A stretch of DNA of 64,000 nt from the NCBI RefSeq assembly GCF_031846485.1, contig NZ_JAVRHQ010000017.1:26175-90174 (forward strand), given 5' to 3'. Source of the DNA: Autumnicola tepida (lineage in GTDB: Bacteria; Bacteroidota; Bacteroidia; Flavobacteriales; Flavobacteriaceae). The notes under the pieces are model-generated. The model worked only from the letters and a program-made list of their open reading frames with translations, searched no databases and had not been told where the DNA came from. This document shows, piece after piece, positions 35,573-44,395 of the stretch (positions are counted from its first letter, which is position 1; every line of letters begins with the position of its first letter). The translations under genes were made by a program, and so were the position numbers.

Positions 35573-36577
35573 CTAATTCCCCAGGATACGCTCCCCCAGG
35601 TTCGCCATCATTTTTTTGGCGTCTCCCCTGCCTTTTTCAACTTCCCTGGCCCTTATGCTCCCTTTATGCGGAATAAGCTCATAGCTAAACACGAAATCAT
35701 CATTTTTTGAAGCCGGGTCCAGCTTCCCAAAACGGAGGTCATTAAAATACAAACTGCCATCCTTTTTACTGATGGTATACCAGCCCTGGGAAATATCGAT
35801 TAACCGCCGCACATTTTTGTCCGACTTCAGATCCCCCAGCAGGTGGTGATTTTTTGGATATTCCCGAAAGCTGATGGGCTGGGTATCGAAAACTGAATAA
35901 TCTCCTATAAGATATTTATCCTGTAACTCCACATTGGCCGTCCAGAGAATGGTATTGAACGGCGCCGGTTTGGTTTCGATTTCTTTGTACTCATATCCCT
36001 GCTTTTCCAGGGCATCGGTAAATTTGCCAAAGGTATACCCCTTAAGAAGCAGCGTAATTACCAGCAGGTAAAAACTGCTGAAGCGCAAACCCCAGTAGTT
36101 GAGCCTCCTCCTTTTTTCAGTCCCCTTTTTCTGAAACATAGCCAGCACGAGGAAGATAAGAAATGGAAGGGTGTAAAGGGGATCAATTACAAAAATGTTC
36201 TTATATGCAAGCCGCAGATCCAGCGGCCAGAAAAGCTGTGTTCCCCAGGTGGTATGGGCATCCAGCAAAGGATGCGTTATCAACCCCCAAAACATCAGTT
36301 TTGTCCAGTCCTTCCAGTTCGCCCCCGATTTTTTCTCCATTTTTGAAATCAGCCAGCCGAATGCCGGCGCGAACAAAACAGAAAAGACAATAGAATGTGT
36401 AAAACCTCGATGGATTTCTATTGCCGTAATAGTATCGGTAAAATACCCGGCGAAAGTATCGAGATCGGGAATCGTACCTGCAACCGCGCCGTAGAACATG
36501 GCTTTGTTGCCTACTTTTTTGCCAAGCACCACTTCTCCTACCGATGCGCCTAATACTATCTGGGTAAATGAATCCAA
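35573..36577 (-). CDS. YdjM-like membrane-bound metal-dependent hydrolase
   Basis: 334 residues. N-terminal half matches the YdjM/LexA-binding inner-membrane family: MDSFTQIVLGASVGEVVLGK, GTIPDLDT, IHRGFTHSIVF and THPLLDAHTTWGTQLFWPL supply His/Asp ligands for a metal; hydrophobic spans lie around 20-45, 75-95, 130-150 and 165-185. The C-terminal 140 residues are soluble. Last gene of a long minus-strand cluster; separated from the MutS-like gene by a heptamer tract. Confidence 0.85.
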   Translation of the reverse strand: MDSFTQIVLGASVGEVVLGKKVGNKAMFYGAVAGTIPDLDTFAGYFTDTITAIEIHRGFTHSIVFSVLFAPAFGWLISKMEKKSGANWKDWTKLMFWGLITHPLLDAHTTWGTQLFWPLDLRLAYKNIFVIDPLYTLPFLIFLVLAMFQKKGTEKRRRLNYWGLRFSSFYLLVITLLLKGYTFGKFTDALEKQGYEYKEIETKPAPFNTILWTANVELQDKYLIGDYSVFDTQPISFREYPKNHHLLGDLKSDKNVRRLIDISQGWYTISKKDGSLYFNDLRFGKLDPASKNDDFVFSYELIPHKGSIRAREVEKGRGDAKKMMANLGERILGN

Positions 36578-36583
36578 TCTATT

Positions 36584-36673
36584 ATGTTAAATGATAAATT
36601 TTAAATTTTGAATTGTTCCTGAACCACGAACTAGAAATTCCCACTTCTAACTTCTAAACTCTTACCTCTAACC
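36584..36673. repeat. Degenerate heptamer tract filling the mutS-like/ydjM-like spacer
   Basis: Thirteen consecutive 7-base units read in one register from 36584, for example ATGTTAA, ATGATAA, ATTTTAA, then CCCACTT, CTAACTT, CTAAACT, CTTACCT. Each unit differs from its neighbour by one to three bases. The thirteenth unit ends on the first base of the MutS-like stop codon (36674), and the first lies 6 bases past the start of the next gene, so the tract fills the spacer. Confidence 0.75.
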
Positions 36674-38452
36674 TCATTCGTCTACAATTGCCATTTTTCG
36701 AAGCAGGAAAGAAGCATTCATATTCTGGCAAATCCCGTCTTTAAATTTGTAGTCAAAATTAAGTTCGTCATTAATAATTTCAGCGTCAAAATAGTGGTTT
36801 TTCACCTGCGGCAATTCCGAAGTGATTTCACATAAACTCAGGTCATGCGTGGCGATAATCCCGGTAGCATTCGATTTTACCAGTTTCCGCACAAATTTTT
36901 TGCTTCCTATAGCTTTATCTGTACTGTTGGTTCCTTTCAGGATTTCATCCAGAATAATAAAATAGCGGTCGGTTTTTACCTGGTCTACAATAAATTTCAG
37001 CCTTTTTAATTCTGAAAAGAAATAGGATTCATCGTCACTAAGCGAATCGCTGGTGCGCATACTGGTAATCAGCTTAATTGGCGAATAGGTACAGGCTTCT
37101 GCACAAACCGGCAGGCCGATGTTGCTCATTACAATTTGCAGCGACACGGTTCTTAGAAACGTGCTTTTCCCGGCCATATTCGCGCCGGTAATAATAAAAA
37201 ACTCTTCATTGTTTATACGGAAATCATTCGCTACCCGCTTTTGAGGGTCAAGCAGCGGATGCGCGAGTTTTTTTGCTGAAATACCACTCCTGTTATTTAA
37301 AATTTCAGGAAAAACGTAATCCTGGTGGTTAAAAGCGAAATTCCCAAGGGAGTTGAAAGCATCGGTAAATTCTATTACCTCAAACCAGTGCTCCACATTT
37401 TCACGGTATTTGAAAATCCATTGTTCCAGGCGGTAACTCTGGCGCAAATCCCATAGCAGAAATCCGTTGGCAAAAATGCCGAAAAGCATATTGTTGCGCT
37501 GGTCGAAAGCGTCGATAGCCTTTGAGAATTCCCTGAAGATAGCCGATGCCTTTTCACCTTCTGAACGGATTAGCTGCTGGTTCTCCCGCATTATTTCCGA
37601 AGCAAAATTTTCACTTTCCAGTAAGGCCATCAGGTGATGATATTGATGAAAAGTATCCTGCACCTTGCTAACACTTCCGGAAAGCAGGTTGATCTTTTTA
37701 AGGAAATAACCGGTAATAAGCAGGCCTGCGAAATACCAAAGTGCCAGCTGGATTCCGCTGATATAGTCTAAAGCATAAGCCACAATAACCGCTACAGAAA
37801 TAACTGAAAACACGGCCGGCAGCCATTTCATAATACCGGGCACAAAAGATTTATAGTTTTTAAACCAGTTTAAAACTGTGGCTGAAGGCGTCTCGGTTTT
37901 TACCAATTTTGCCAAAGCGGTAAACTCCTGCCGCCAGGCCGCTTTTTCAGCAAGATCTTTTACCGCTTCCTGCTTTTTGTTAATATTGGAAATGTTATTC
38001 TCCTTTAAAAAACCCGCAAGCTTCTTTTTGCCTTCCTGTAAAGCGGTGCGGTTGAGATACTGAAAAAAAGAACCGCGCCCAAAAAGATCAATATCCTGGC
38101 TGTAGGCATGGAGCGGATCATCGAATTCCTTTCCGCCTGGCAAAAATTCGAAATTTCGTGTTTTCAGGACATCAATTTCAACAGTATTCAGGTTTATCAA
38201 TTCCTTTTGCTTGTTACTTTGATCTTTCAGGTTGCTGTGCCGTGAAACCAGGAAAAGAAAAAGAGCGATTCCGGCAATTATTAATGGCACAAGAATGTTC
38301 AAATTTCCGAAGAAATAGTAGATCCCAAAGCAAATCGCCAGAAATACCAGGAGCCTGGCCATGCTGGAGATGATAAGTTTTTTTGAGAGTGCAGCCAGGT
38401 GCTCCTCATGTTTTTTCTTCTGATGAGTGTAAAACTCTAACGCCTGCTTCAT
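36674..38452 (-). CDS. MutS-related membrane ATPase
   Basis: 592 residues. Two pairs of N-terminal membrane spans (about 28-65 and 205-250), then a MutS-type ATPase: Walker A GANMAGKSTFLRT (about 420-432), Walker B YFIILDEILKGTNS and the following His switch IATHDLSLCE. The mismatch-binding domain of true MutS is absent, so it is not MutS itself; it belongs to the MutS family proteins with membrane anchors known from Bacteroidota, of unknown role. Its start overlaps the stop of the MmcQ gene by 4 bases. Confidence 0.88.
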   Translation of the reverse strand: MKQALEFYTHQKKKHEEHLAALSKKLIISSMARLLVFLAICFGIYYFFGNLNILVPLIIAGIALFLFLVSRHSNLKDQSNKQKELINLNTVEIDVLKTRNFEFLPGGKEFDDPLHAYSQDIDLFGRGSFFQYLNRTALQEGKKKLAGFLKENNISNINKKQEAVKDLAEKAAWRQEFTALAKLVKTETPSATVLNWFKNYKSFVPGIMKWLPAVFSVISVAVIVAYALDYISGIQLALWYFAGLLITGYFLKKINLLSGSVSKVQDTFHQYHHLMALLESENFASEIMRENQQLIRSEGEKASAIFREFSKAIDAFDQRNNMLFGIFANGFLLWDLRQSYRLEQWIFKYRENVEHWFEVIEFTDAFNSLGNFAFNHQDYVFPEILNNRSGISAKKLAHPLLDPQKRVANDFRINNEEFFIITGANMAGKSTFLRTVSLQIVMSNIGLPVCAEACTYSPIKLITSMRTSDSLSDDESYFFSELKRLKFIVDQVKTDRYFIILDEILKGTNSTDKAIGSKKFVRKLVKSNATGIIATHDLSLCEITSELPQVKNHYFDAEIINDELNFDYKFKDGICQNMNASFLLRKMAIVDE

Positions 38453-38832
38453 TCTATTTTTTCGAGTTCTCTTTTTTGTTTTCGTGTTAGCCCTGCCACC
38501 ACCAGGTTATAGGAGTGGCGGGTGAGCTCAAAGGTAAATTCTTTAGCCATGCGGCCATCCATGATTACCGTATTCCAGTGTTTTTTGTTCATATGGTACC
38601 CGGGAAGGATATTTTCTTCATGCTGTTCCCGTAATTCAATAGCCCTTTCAGGATCACATTTTAAGTTTACCTGCAACGGCACCGTATCTAAAGAAGCCAG
38701 CGCAAACATCCTGCCCATCACCTTAAAAACAAGGTTATCGGAACCAAAAGGAAGTTCTTCGGTAACCCCTTTTTTTCTTATGCAGTAATTTCTAAAAGTT
38801 TCTATGTCCATAATTCCGTTCCTAAACTTCAA
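38449..38832 (-). CDS. MmcQ/YjbR family DNA-binding protein
   Basis: 127 residues, the full length of this small fold: MDIETFRNYCIRKKGVTEELPFG (from an internal Met), FKVMGRMFALA, NLKCDPERAIELREQ and MNKKHWNTVIMDG are the family signatures. A double-wing DNA-binding fold is known for the family; function unclear. The internal Met at residue 9 is the probable start, the eight residues before it being atypical. Overlaps the MutS-like gene by 4 bases. Confidence 0.85.
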   Translation of the reverse strand: MKFRNGIMDIETFRNYCIRKKGVTEELPFGSDNLVFKVMGRMFALASLDTVPLQVNLKCDPERAIELREQHEENILPGYHMNKKHWNTVIMDGRMAKEFTFELTRHSYNLVVAGLTRKQKRELEKIE

Positions 38833-38843
38833 AAGGGAAAAAC

Positions 38844-39461
38844 TTATTTTTCCAGTTTCTGCCTTTCTTCAGCTTCTTCTAAAGTCAGTGCGGTGTAATC
38901 CAGTTTCCAGCCAATGGTCTCCACAATCTTTTCCATAAGCAAAATGGTTCCCAAAGCCTCTTTCCGGGCCTGTTCAAAAAGTCCGCTTTCAGGAATTTTA
39001 TCTACAATATGCTTTTTCGCGTCGCGGTTAATATCGGTTAAATCTGAAGTGGTGAAGGGATTGGCCCAGCCCTCACGCTTGTCGTAATACTTAAAATCGG
39101 TCTCTACGGTAAGCAGTTCCGGCTGTGGGAAATTGGTAAGGACGATTTTTTTCTTATCATTATCACTTTCCATTTTAATCTTGCTAAGGTCAAAGCCAAT
39201 ATGCGCTTTGGCATTAATAAGGATAATGGCCTTCTTCTTTCCAAACACGAGGCTAATGTACTTTTCCTTCATGTTCTCATAATGGTAAATTTCAGAAAAA
39301 TCACCTTCCACCGTAATGAACTTGCAAACACTCCGTATCTTATCCATAAGTATGACCGACTGTTCACTGGTTTTTTCTTTGGAACGCTGCGTGTTGAATT
39401 TCGCGAAAATAAAGTAAGCCACCACCGCGCCAACGGCAAGCCCAATAAATAAAAGCTCCAT
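38844..39461 (-). CDS. DUF4230 domain protein
   Basis: 205 residues starting MELLFIGLAVGAVVAYFIF at 39461, right behind the stop of the DUF4260 gene; an in-frame extension of 16 codons upstream overlaps that gene and lacks family character. One N-terminal membrane span, then the DUF4230 domain (VCKFITVEGDFSEIYHYE, IILINAKAHIGFDLSKI). Membrane-anchored protein of unknown function. Same transcription unit as its neighbours. Confidence 0.85.
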   Translation of the reverse strand: MELLFIGLAVGAVVAYFIFAKFNTQRSKEKTSEQSVILMDKIRSVCKFITVEGDFSEIYHYENMKEKYISLVFGKKKAIILINAKAHIGFDLSKIKMESDNDKKKIVLTNFPQPELLTVETDFKYYDKREGWANPFTTSDLTDINRDAKKHIVDKIPESGLFEQARKEALGTILLMEKIVETIGWKLDYTALTLEEAEERQKLEK

Positions 39462-39462
39462 A

Positions 39463-39813
39463 TTATTTACCGATTTCTCCCAAATGAGTGAATTTAAAGC
39501 CTTTTTCATATTTAAGGCCGTAGCCTAAAATACGATCAAAAGCCGAATGTGAAAACAAAATAAGACCTATTAATTGTAAAACCTGGTTCTGCAAGGCATG
39601 CCCAACAATCCACAAGGTTATGGCCATACCTTTATGATGAAACAGGTTATAGCTGAAAGCACCGGCCTTTTGCCCAAAAGCATAGCCTATCATGCCAAGA
39701 TCTGGTGTGAAAAATAGGCCAAGGAACCACCACCAGGAAAAGTCCAGAACTGAAAAGGCATAAATGCCCAAAAGTAGCATGGCCAGTTCTTCAAGTCGCA
39801 GGATGAATTTCAT
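39463..39813 (-). CDS. DUF4260 membrane protein
   Basis: 116 residues, about four hydrophobic spans (LAMLLLGIYAFSVLDF, WWWFLGLFFTPDLGMIGYAF, GMAITLWIVGHAL, LQLIGLILFSHSAFDRILGYG). Matches DUF4260, small inner-membrane proteins without assigned function. Begins 3 bases after the stop of the cyclase gene and is followed at once by the DUF4230 gene. Confidence 0.88.
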   Translation of the reverse strand: MKFILRLEELAMLLLGIYAFSVLDFSWWWFLGLFFTPDLGMIGYAFGQKAGAFSYNLFHHKGMAITLWIVGHALQNQVLQLIGLILFSHSAFDRILGYGLKYEKGFKFTHLGEIGK

Positions 39814-39815
39814 AA

Positions 39816-40562
39816 TTACTGAAGTTTATACACTACCGGTTTGCTGGGGGTAGCATCGTTCTCGAAAGAAGCGATCTGGAGGTTTAACAAATATTCCCCG
39901 TCGGCAATGCTGTTGGGCACATAAATAAGCTCGGTGATGGTGGCATCAAACCGGGTATTTTTGGGATAGTTCCAGAAGGCTTTGTGCGCCAGCAATTTTC
40001 CGTTATCTTTCTCTTTATCTACAGAAGGAAGATCAATGAGCAGGTGTTTTACACCGCATTCCCTTATATAGCGTGCCGCAGCTTCCTCTAAATACGGCCA
40101 ATTGGTATGGGAATATTTCCTGCTGCGCTTTTCTATATAATTTGGAAGTGTCCTTATTACCAAAGCCTCCACTTCATTTTTGCCAATTTTCGCACTTATC
40201 TGTTCTTCGGAAATCACCTGGTCCCCCCCACTCTTCAAGGGTTCTACGGAAATGAGTCTGGCCATATAAAAGAAATTCTTAAGCGTTTGGTTGATGCTGA
40301 AGAATTCCTGGCTTATATGCCCCACACATTCGGTGTGCGTACCGTGCCCGTGCGGATTAAAGGTGATATTGTTAAAATTCACTGAAGCACCCTGACTAAC
40401 CTTTCCTATAAAATCGCCATTTTTCACAGGTGCGATCACAGGGGCACCCAGGTACCAGGCAATGGGATTTTTGGCATCCCCGCGCAGGCTTAACGAAATA
40501 TCCAGCGGCCTCGCGAGGTCGATATTATAAATTTGGGAGCCTATTTCAACTTTTGCCTTCAT
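39816..40562 (-). CDS. Cyclase family protein (kynurenine formamidase-like)
   Basis: 248 residues. Metal-dependent hydrolase fold with the HGHGTHTECVGHI signature (HxGTHxE metal ligands); other members hydrolyse N-formylkynurenine or cyclic substrates. IDLARPLDISLSLRG at the N-terminus and LLIDLPSVDKE are also typical. First gene of the unit that continues through DUF4260, DUF4230, MmcQ, MutS-like and YdjM-like. Substrate not deducible. Confidence 0.88.
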   Translation of the reverse strand: MKAKVEIGSQIYNIDLARPLDISLSLRGDAKNPIAWYLGAPVIAPVKNGDFIGKVSQGASVNFNNITFNPHGHGTHTECVGHISQEFFSINQTLKNFFYMARLISVEPLKSGGDQVISEEQISAKIGKNEVEALVIRTLPNYIEKRSRKYSHTNWPYLEEAAARYIRECGVKHLLIDLPSVDKEKDNGKLLAHKAFWNYPKNTRFDATITELIYVPNSIADGEYLLNLQIASFENDATPSKPVVYKLQ

Positions 40563-40603
40563 AAGGCTAAATTAGGGAAGCTTTTTTATTTATTCTGAAT
40601 GCG

Positions 40604-40710
40604 GAATTTTAAATTTTACTTTAAGCTTTAAACTGTAAAAGCAGTAATAATCATCTCCAGATTTCGAACTTTCCACTTTCCACTTTCCACTTTTCACTTT
40701 TCAATTCCCA
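40604..40710. repeat. Degenerate heptamer tract up to the hemW stop codon
   Basis: About fifteen 7-base units in one register from 40604: GAATTTT, AAATTTT, ACTTTAA, GCTTTAA, ACTGTAA and so on to the clearest run, CACTTTC twice, CACTTTT twice, CAATTCC. The last unit runs into the hemW stop (CTA at 40711-40713 on the plus strand). No gene or terminator hairpin in the spacer. Confidence 0.8.
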
Positions 40711-41913
40711 CTACTCCTCCTCCACATAAAACAAATCGGCAGCTATCCCGTCGCTTAAAAATTTGCCTTTAGAAGTCACATGTAAGATTTCATTTTCATT
40801 TTTAAGAAGGCCTTTTTTCAGCAAAACCGCAGCCTGTTGCAAAAGGTAATCACCGTAGTTCTTGCCAAAGGCTTCTTCAACTTCGGCGATTCCAACGCCA
40901 AACTTTGTTCGCAGCCGCGTCATCACATATTCGTTGTATTTATCGGTTACAGAAAGTTTTTCGGTTTGCAAAGGCAGCTCAGCCTTTTCCAGCGCCTTTA
41001 TATACAGGGAATTATTCGCCACATTCCATTTTCGGGAATCACCGTTATACGAGTGTGCCGAAGGCCCAATTCCCAGGTAAGGTTTCCCCAGCCAGTAAGC
41101 GGTATTGTTTTGGGAAAAATAGCCCGGCTTCCCAAAATTTGAAAATTCATAATGTTCAAAACCGGCTTTTTTTAAGGTGTTGATCAGAATCTCAAAATGC
41201 TCCCGGGCCAGTTCGTCATCCACCGGTTTTACTTTTCCTCTTTCAATAAATTTCTGCAGCGCGGTATTTGGTTCTACGGTAAGCGCGTAGCTGGAAATGT
41301 GGGGTACGCCAAGCTCCAAAGCTATTTGAAGGTTTTTCCGCCATTTTTCCGCAGACATTTCGGGAACCCCGTAAATAAGGTCTATAGAGATATTCTCAAA
41401 ATATCGGCCGGCCAGACGAATACTCTCAAAAGCTTCCCTGGCATTGTGCGCACGGTTCATCAGCCTTAAATCTTCTTCAAAAAACGACTGCACACCAACA
41501 CTCAGCCTGTTAATTTTAGATGCTGCCAGCATCTTTAGCTTTTCTTCGGAAAGGTCATCGGGATTGGCCTCGAGGGTGATTTCAGGATTTTCGGCAATAT
41601 TGAAATTGGCAAAAACAGTCTCAAAAATCTGCTGAAGTTCTTCCGAAGTTAGCAAACTGGGCGTACCGCCTCCAAAGTAGATGGTTTGAATTTCGCTTTT
41701 TAAAAGCTCAGCCTTCCGCAGCAGCAGTTCTTTGCAAAGCATCTCCACCAGCCTGCCTTTCTTTTTTACAGAAGTTGAGAAATGAAAATCGCAATAATGG
41801 CATGCCTGCTTGCAAAATGGGATATGGATATAAATTCCGCAGCCCCTCCCAGCCTCCCCGAAGGAGAGGAGCTTGTGATCCTTATGTATAGTTTTATCCA
41901 TTTCAACAAACAT
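40711..41913 (-). CDS. hemW: Haem chaperone HemW (radical SAM, coproporphyrinogen III oxidase-like)
   Basis: 400 residues; the Met at 41901 (MDKTIHK) is an equally good start. Radical SAM cluster ligands Cys34, Cys38, Cys41 in FCKQACHYC, with YFGGGTPSLL and SVGVQSFFEEDLRLMNRAH. HemW hands haem to target proteins; earlier named HemN-like. Odd point: HemW usually starts just before GIYIHIPFCKQ, but here about 20 unrelated residues precede it, coded by a C/G-rich repeat-like stretch (41845-41875), so the native start region seems to have been replaced. Confidence 0.9.
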   Translation of the reverse strand: MFVEMDKTIHKDHKLLSFGEAGRGCGIYIHIPFCKQACHYCDFHFSTSVKKKGRLVEMLCKELLLRKAELLKSEIQTIYFGGGTPSLLTSEELQQIFETVFANFNIAENPEITLEANPDDLSEEKLKMLAASKINRLSVGVQSFFEEDLRLMNRAHNAREAFESIRLAGRYFENISIDLIYGVPEMSAEKWRKNLQIALELGVPHISSYALTVEPNTALQKFIERGKVKPVDDELAREHFEILINTLKKAGFEHYEFSNFGKPGYFSQNNTAYWLGKPYLGIGPSAHSYNGDSRKWNVANNSLYIKALEKAELPLQTEKLSVTDKYNEYVMTRLRTKFGVGIAEVEEAFGKNYGDYLLQQAAVLLKKGLLKNENEILHVTSKGKFLSDGIAADLFYVEEE

Positions 41914-41914
41914 T

Positions 41915-41927
41915 CCCCCTTTGGGGG
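41915..41927. repeat. C5-TTT-G5 hairpin core between hemW and ruvC
   Basis: CCCCC-TTT-GGGGG followed by TTAGGGGGA, in the 23-base gap between hemW and ruvC. Same kind of C-rich/G-rich core as seen inside other repeat spacers here. Could be the remains of a dispersed element whose other half now encodes the HemW N-terminus. Confidence 0.55.
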
Positions 41928-41936
41928 TTAGGGGGA

Positions 41937-42497
41937 TTATTTAATTTTCCCCGGATTCTGCTTTACAAACGCAGCCCAGCCGGAATAATTTTTTCCAATC
42001 TCTACGCGCCCGGAATTGTAAAAATGGCAAACCGCAGCGGCGAGTCCATCGGTAGAGTCGAGGTTTTTCGGCAAAGATTTCAGTTTTAAAAGGCTTTGCA
42101 GCATTTTGGCCACCTGCTCCTTGCTGGCACTGCCGTTCCCGGTAATGGCCATCTTAATTTTCTTCGGAAGGTATTCGGTTATGGGGATTTGCCGTGAAAG
42201 CCCCGCGGCCATCGCCACGCCCTGGGCACGGCCCAGCTTCAGCATAGATTGTACATTTTTTCCGAAGAATGGCGCTTCAATGGCAATCTCGTCCGGATGA
42301 TAAGTATCAATAAGTTCAATGGTGCGTTCAAAAATCATCTTCAGCTTTACATAATGATCGTCATATTTTTGAAGCTGAAGCTCGTTAAGCTGCAAAAACT
42401 GCATCTTTTTTTCTACAACTTTTATGAGTCCGAAGCCCATAATGGTAGTCCCGGGATCTATACCTAAAATGATTTTTTCGCTCTTCAAATCTGGCAT
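41937..42497 (-). CDS. ruvC: Holliday junction resolvase RuvC
   Basis: 186 residues from the Met at 42497 (MPDLKSEKIILGIDPGTT), the normal RuvC length; the frame stays open 34 codons further up, but that part is unrelated. Cuts Holliday junctions in recombination. Catalytic acids: Asp14 in GIDPGTT, Glu in IAIEAPFFGKN and the C-terminal STDGLAAAVCHF. IKMAITGNGSASKEQVAKML is the DNA-contact helix. Divergent from the glycosyltransferase gene. Confidence 0.93.
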   Translation of the reverse strand: MPDLKSEKIILGIDPGTTIMGFGLIKVVEKKMQFLQLNELQLQKYDDHYVKLKMIFERTIELIDTYHPDEIAIEAPFFGKNVQSMLKLGRAQGVAMAAGLSRQIPITEYLPKKIKMAITGNGSASKEQVAKMLQSLLKLKSLPKNLDSTDGLAAAVCHFYNSGRVEIGKNYSGWAAFVKQNPGKIK

Positions 42498-42604
42498 TTT
42501 TCGCATGAATGCTGCCGGAATTTGCTTATTTTCGGCCAGCTTCGCAAAGCTACGGAATTCTGATTGTTCCCCCGTAATTTTCAATCTGCATTTAAACAAA
42601 GTCC

Positions 42605-43738
42605 ATGTTGCTAAGCCTTTTTATCTTTATCGCCGCCTGCTACCTTGCACTTGTGCTGGCCCTTATTTATGGCTGGAACAAAGCGGCCGTTTTTAAATCT
42701 GTGAACGCCGCTCCCCATACCAAATTTTCAATAGTGGTACCCTTCAGAAATGAAGCCAACAACCTTCCGGCTTTATTAGGGTCGCTGGCAAAATTGAAAT
42801 ATCCCGCTACACATTTTGAGCTTTTACTGGTTAACGATGCTTCCGAAGATGCGTCGGCTGAAGTTTGCGAACTATTCAGAAAGGAAAATCCGGGACTTCA
42901 AATTGTGATTTTGGAGAGCCTTTCAGATTCCAATTCCCCGAAAAAAGAAGCCCTGAAGAAAGGCATCGAAAATGGCAGTTTTGAATATATCCTTACCACC
43001 GATGCCGATTGTGAAGTGCCGGAATTATGGCTGCAGAGCTATAATGATTTTATCCTGACCAGCGCTGCCACGATGATTTGCGGGCCGGTTAAATTTAAGG
43101 AGGAAAAGCCGAAAAAGCTGTTCCAGAAATTTGAAGAACTGGATTTTTACAGTTTACAGGCCACTACGGCGGGGGCTTTTGGCATAGGTATGCCTTTTAT
43201 GTGCAACGGCGCAAATTTGTGCTATAAAAAGGAAAATTTTATACAGGCTGAAGGCTTTAGCGGAAACGACAAGATTGCCAGCGGTGATGATGTGTTCCTG
43301 CTCCAGAAATTCCAGGAAAAGGGCTACGCCACTGCCTATTTAAAATCTGAAAATGCCGTTGTGGAAACCAGACCTCAGCAAAGTTTTTCGCAGTTGATTT
43401 CACAGCGCATTCGCTGGGCGGCAAAAACCACGGCTTATCATTCGGTTTTTGCCAGGTTTGCGGGATTAGGGGTGCTGCTTATGAATTTTTCACTGCTATT
43501 GGCCGCTTTCCTGGTACTGTTCAAAATTTTTCCACAACAACCCATCCTGGTTATTTTCCTGCTGAAATTCAACGCCGATTTCATCCTGATTTTCCTGGCC
43601 GCGAAGTTCTTTGAAAGAGAACTGATTATGCGCAATTATTTCTGGTGCAGTATTGTTTATCCCTTCTTTTCCACTTTTGTAGCCGTTATTTCCTTGTTTT
43701 CAGGCTTTGACTGGAAAGGCCGAAAATTTAAAAGCTGA
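42605..43738 (+). CDS. Family 2 glycosyltransferase with membrane spans
   Basis: 377 residues. N-terminal membrane span (2-22), GT2 catalytic domain (SIVVPFRNEANNLPALLGSL, then TTDADCEVP with the DxD motif and QRIRWAAK, the QxxRW motif of processive enzymes), and two or three C-terminal spans from about 285. Builds a membrane-linked glycan; acceptor unknown. The DxD and QxxRW pair points to a processive, cellulose/chitin-synthase-like fold. Single gene; a repeat spacer follows. Confidence 0.9.
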   Translation: MLLSLFIFIAACYLALVLALIYGWNKAAVFKSVNAAPHTKFSIVVPFRNEANNLPALLGSLAKLKYPATHFELLLVNDASEDASAEVCELFRKENPGLQIVILESLSDSNSPKKEALKKGIENGSFEYILTTDADCEVPELWLQSYNDFILTSAATMICGPVKFKEEKPKKLFQKFEELDFYSLQATTAGAFGIGMPFMCNGANLCYKKENFIQAEGFSGNDKIASGDDVFLLQKFQEKGYATAYLKSENAVVETRPQQSFSQLISQRIRWAAKTTAYHSVFARFAGLGVLLMNFSLLLAAFLVLFKIFPQQPILVIFLLKFNADFILIFLAAKFFERELIMRNYFWCSIVYPFFSTFVAVISLFSGFDWKGRKFKS

Positions 43739-43744
43739 AGAGTT

Positions 43745-43810
43745 ATTTTAAATGTTGAATGTTGAATTTAGAGCGGTTTTCGGGTGTCGGTTGTGAGTTG
43801 TCAGTTGAAG
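43745..43810. repeat. Degenerate heptamer tract after the glycosyltransferase gene
   Basis: Units such as AATGTTG twice, then AGCGGTT, GTCGGTT, GTGAGTT, GTCAGTT, GAAGGTT, in one register, beginning 6 bases after the stop codon. G/T-rich on the coding strand. Confidence 0.75.
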
Positions 43811-43867
43811 GTTGCCCAAAAATAAAAAACAGCTCCTTTCATTTTAAAGGGCAGTTGGCTTCAGCTC

Positions 43868-43885
43868 CTTCCCTGCAAAGGGAAG
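43868..43885. repeat. CTTCCCT hairpin core in the same spacer
   Basis: CTTCCCT and AGGGAAG pair perfectly over a 4-base loop. A second weaker core, CCTTT with AAAGG, sits about 40 bases upstream. Both are flanked by the heptamer tract. The spacer 43739-43984 has no other feature. Confidence 0.6.
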
Positions 43886-43984
43886 ATGGATTTAGCAGTG
43901 ATAGCTGGTAAAGACGGAAGGGACATTTTTCCATTTTCCACTAATAAAATATCGTAACTTGGTTTTTCAGATAAAACATAAACC

Positions 43985-44269
43985 ATGAACTATTATATTT
44001 TAAAGTACAGGCTGCAGGAAAATTATCTTGAAGAACGCGGCAAATACCGCACGGAACATTTAAACCTCGCCCAGGAAGCCGCGCAAACCGGCACTGTTGT
44101 AATGGCCGGGGCATTGGAGAATCCTGCAGATGAAGCTATTTTTATATTTAGGGCAGAAAGCGAAGAAGCCGCCAAAACCTTTGCAGAAGGTGACCCTTAT
44201 GTAAAAAACGGACTCGTAAAGGAATGGAGCGTAAGGAAATGGAATGTGGTTATTAAAATGGATAATTGA
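43985..44269 (+). CDS. YciI family protein
   Basis: 94 residues, the normal length. ILKYRLQENYLEERGKYRTEHL and GTVVMAGALENPADEAIFIF followed by FAEGDPYVKNGLVKEWSVRKWNV are the family signature (YciI-like, ferredoxin fold, His20/Asp dyad thought catalytic). Function unknown. Its last codons already belong to a heptamer tract, which continues past the stop. Confidence 0.88.
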   Translation: MNYYILKYRLQENYLEERGKYRTEHLNLAQEAAQTGTVVMAGALENPADEAIFIFRAESEEAAKTFAEGDPYVKNGLVKEWSVRKWNVVIKMDN

Positions 44270-44291
44270 CAGTGGACAATTGAAAACTGGT
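44257..44291. repeat. Short heptamer tract across the YciI stop codon
   Basis: Five units in register: AATGGAT, AATTGAC, AGTGGAC, AATTGAA, AACTGGT. The first two lie in the coding region and include the stop codon TGA. Confidence 0.65.
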
Positions 44292-44354
44292 CTTACATCA
44301 CCTACAACTTACCGCGCCCACCTCTCCTTGAAAGACAGGTAAAGTTTTTCCATT

Positions 44355-44395
44355 CCAAAATTATTTGAAATTGATAATTCTCCATTGTCAATTAA
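44355..44395. repeat. Short heptamer tract at the lipoprotein stop codon
   Basis: Units AATTGAT, AATTCTC, CATTGTC, AATTAAT in register up to the lipoprotein stop at 44396-44398. On the minus strand it gives AATTGACAATGGAG, close to the tract after YciI. Confidence 0.65.

Noticed and set aside
36674..38452. MutS or MutS2 mismatch-repair protein
   Set aside because: Only the ATPase part is shared; mismatch-binding and Smr domains are absent and membrane spans are present.
42498..42599. 34-codon N-terminal extension of RuvC
   Set aside because: RuvC is about 185 residues and starts just before GIDPG; the extension is unrelated.
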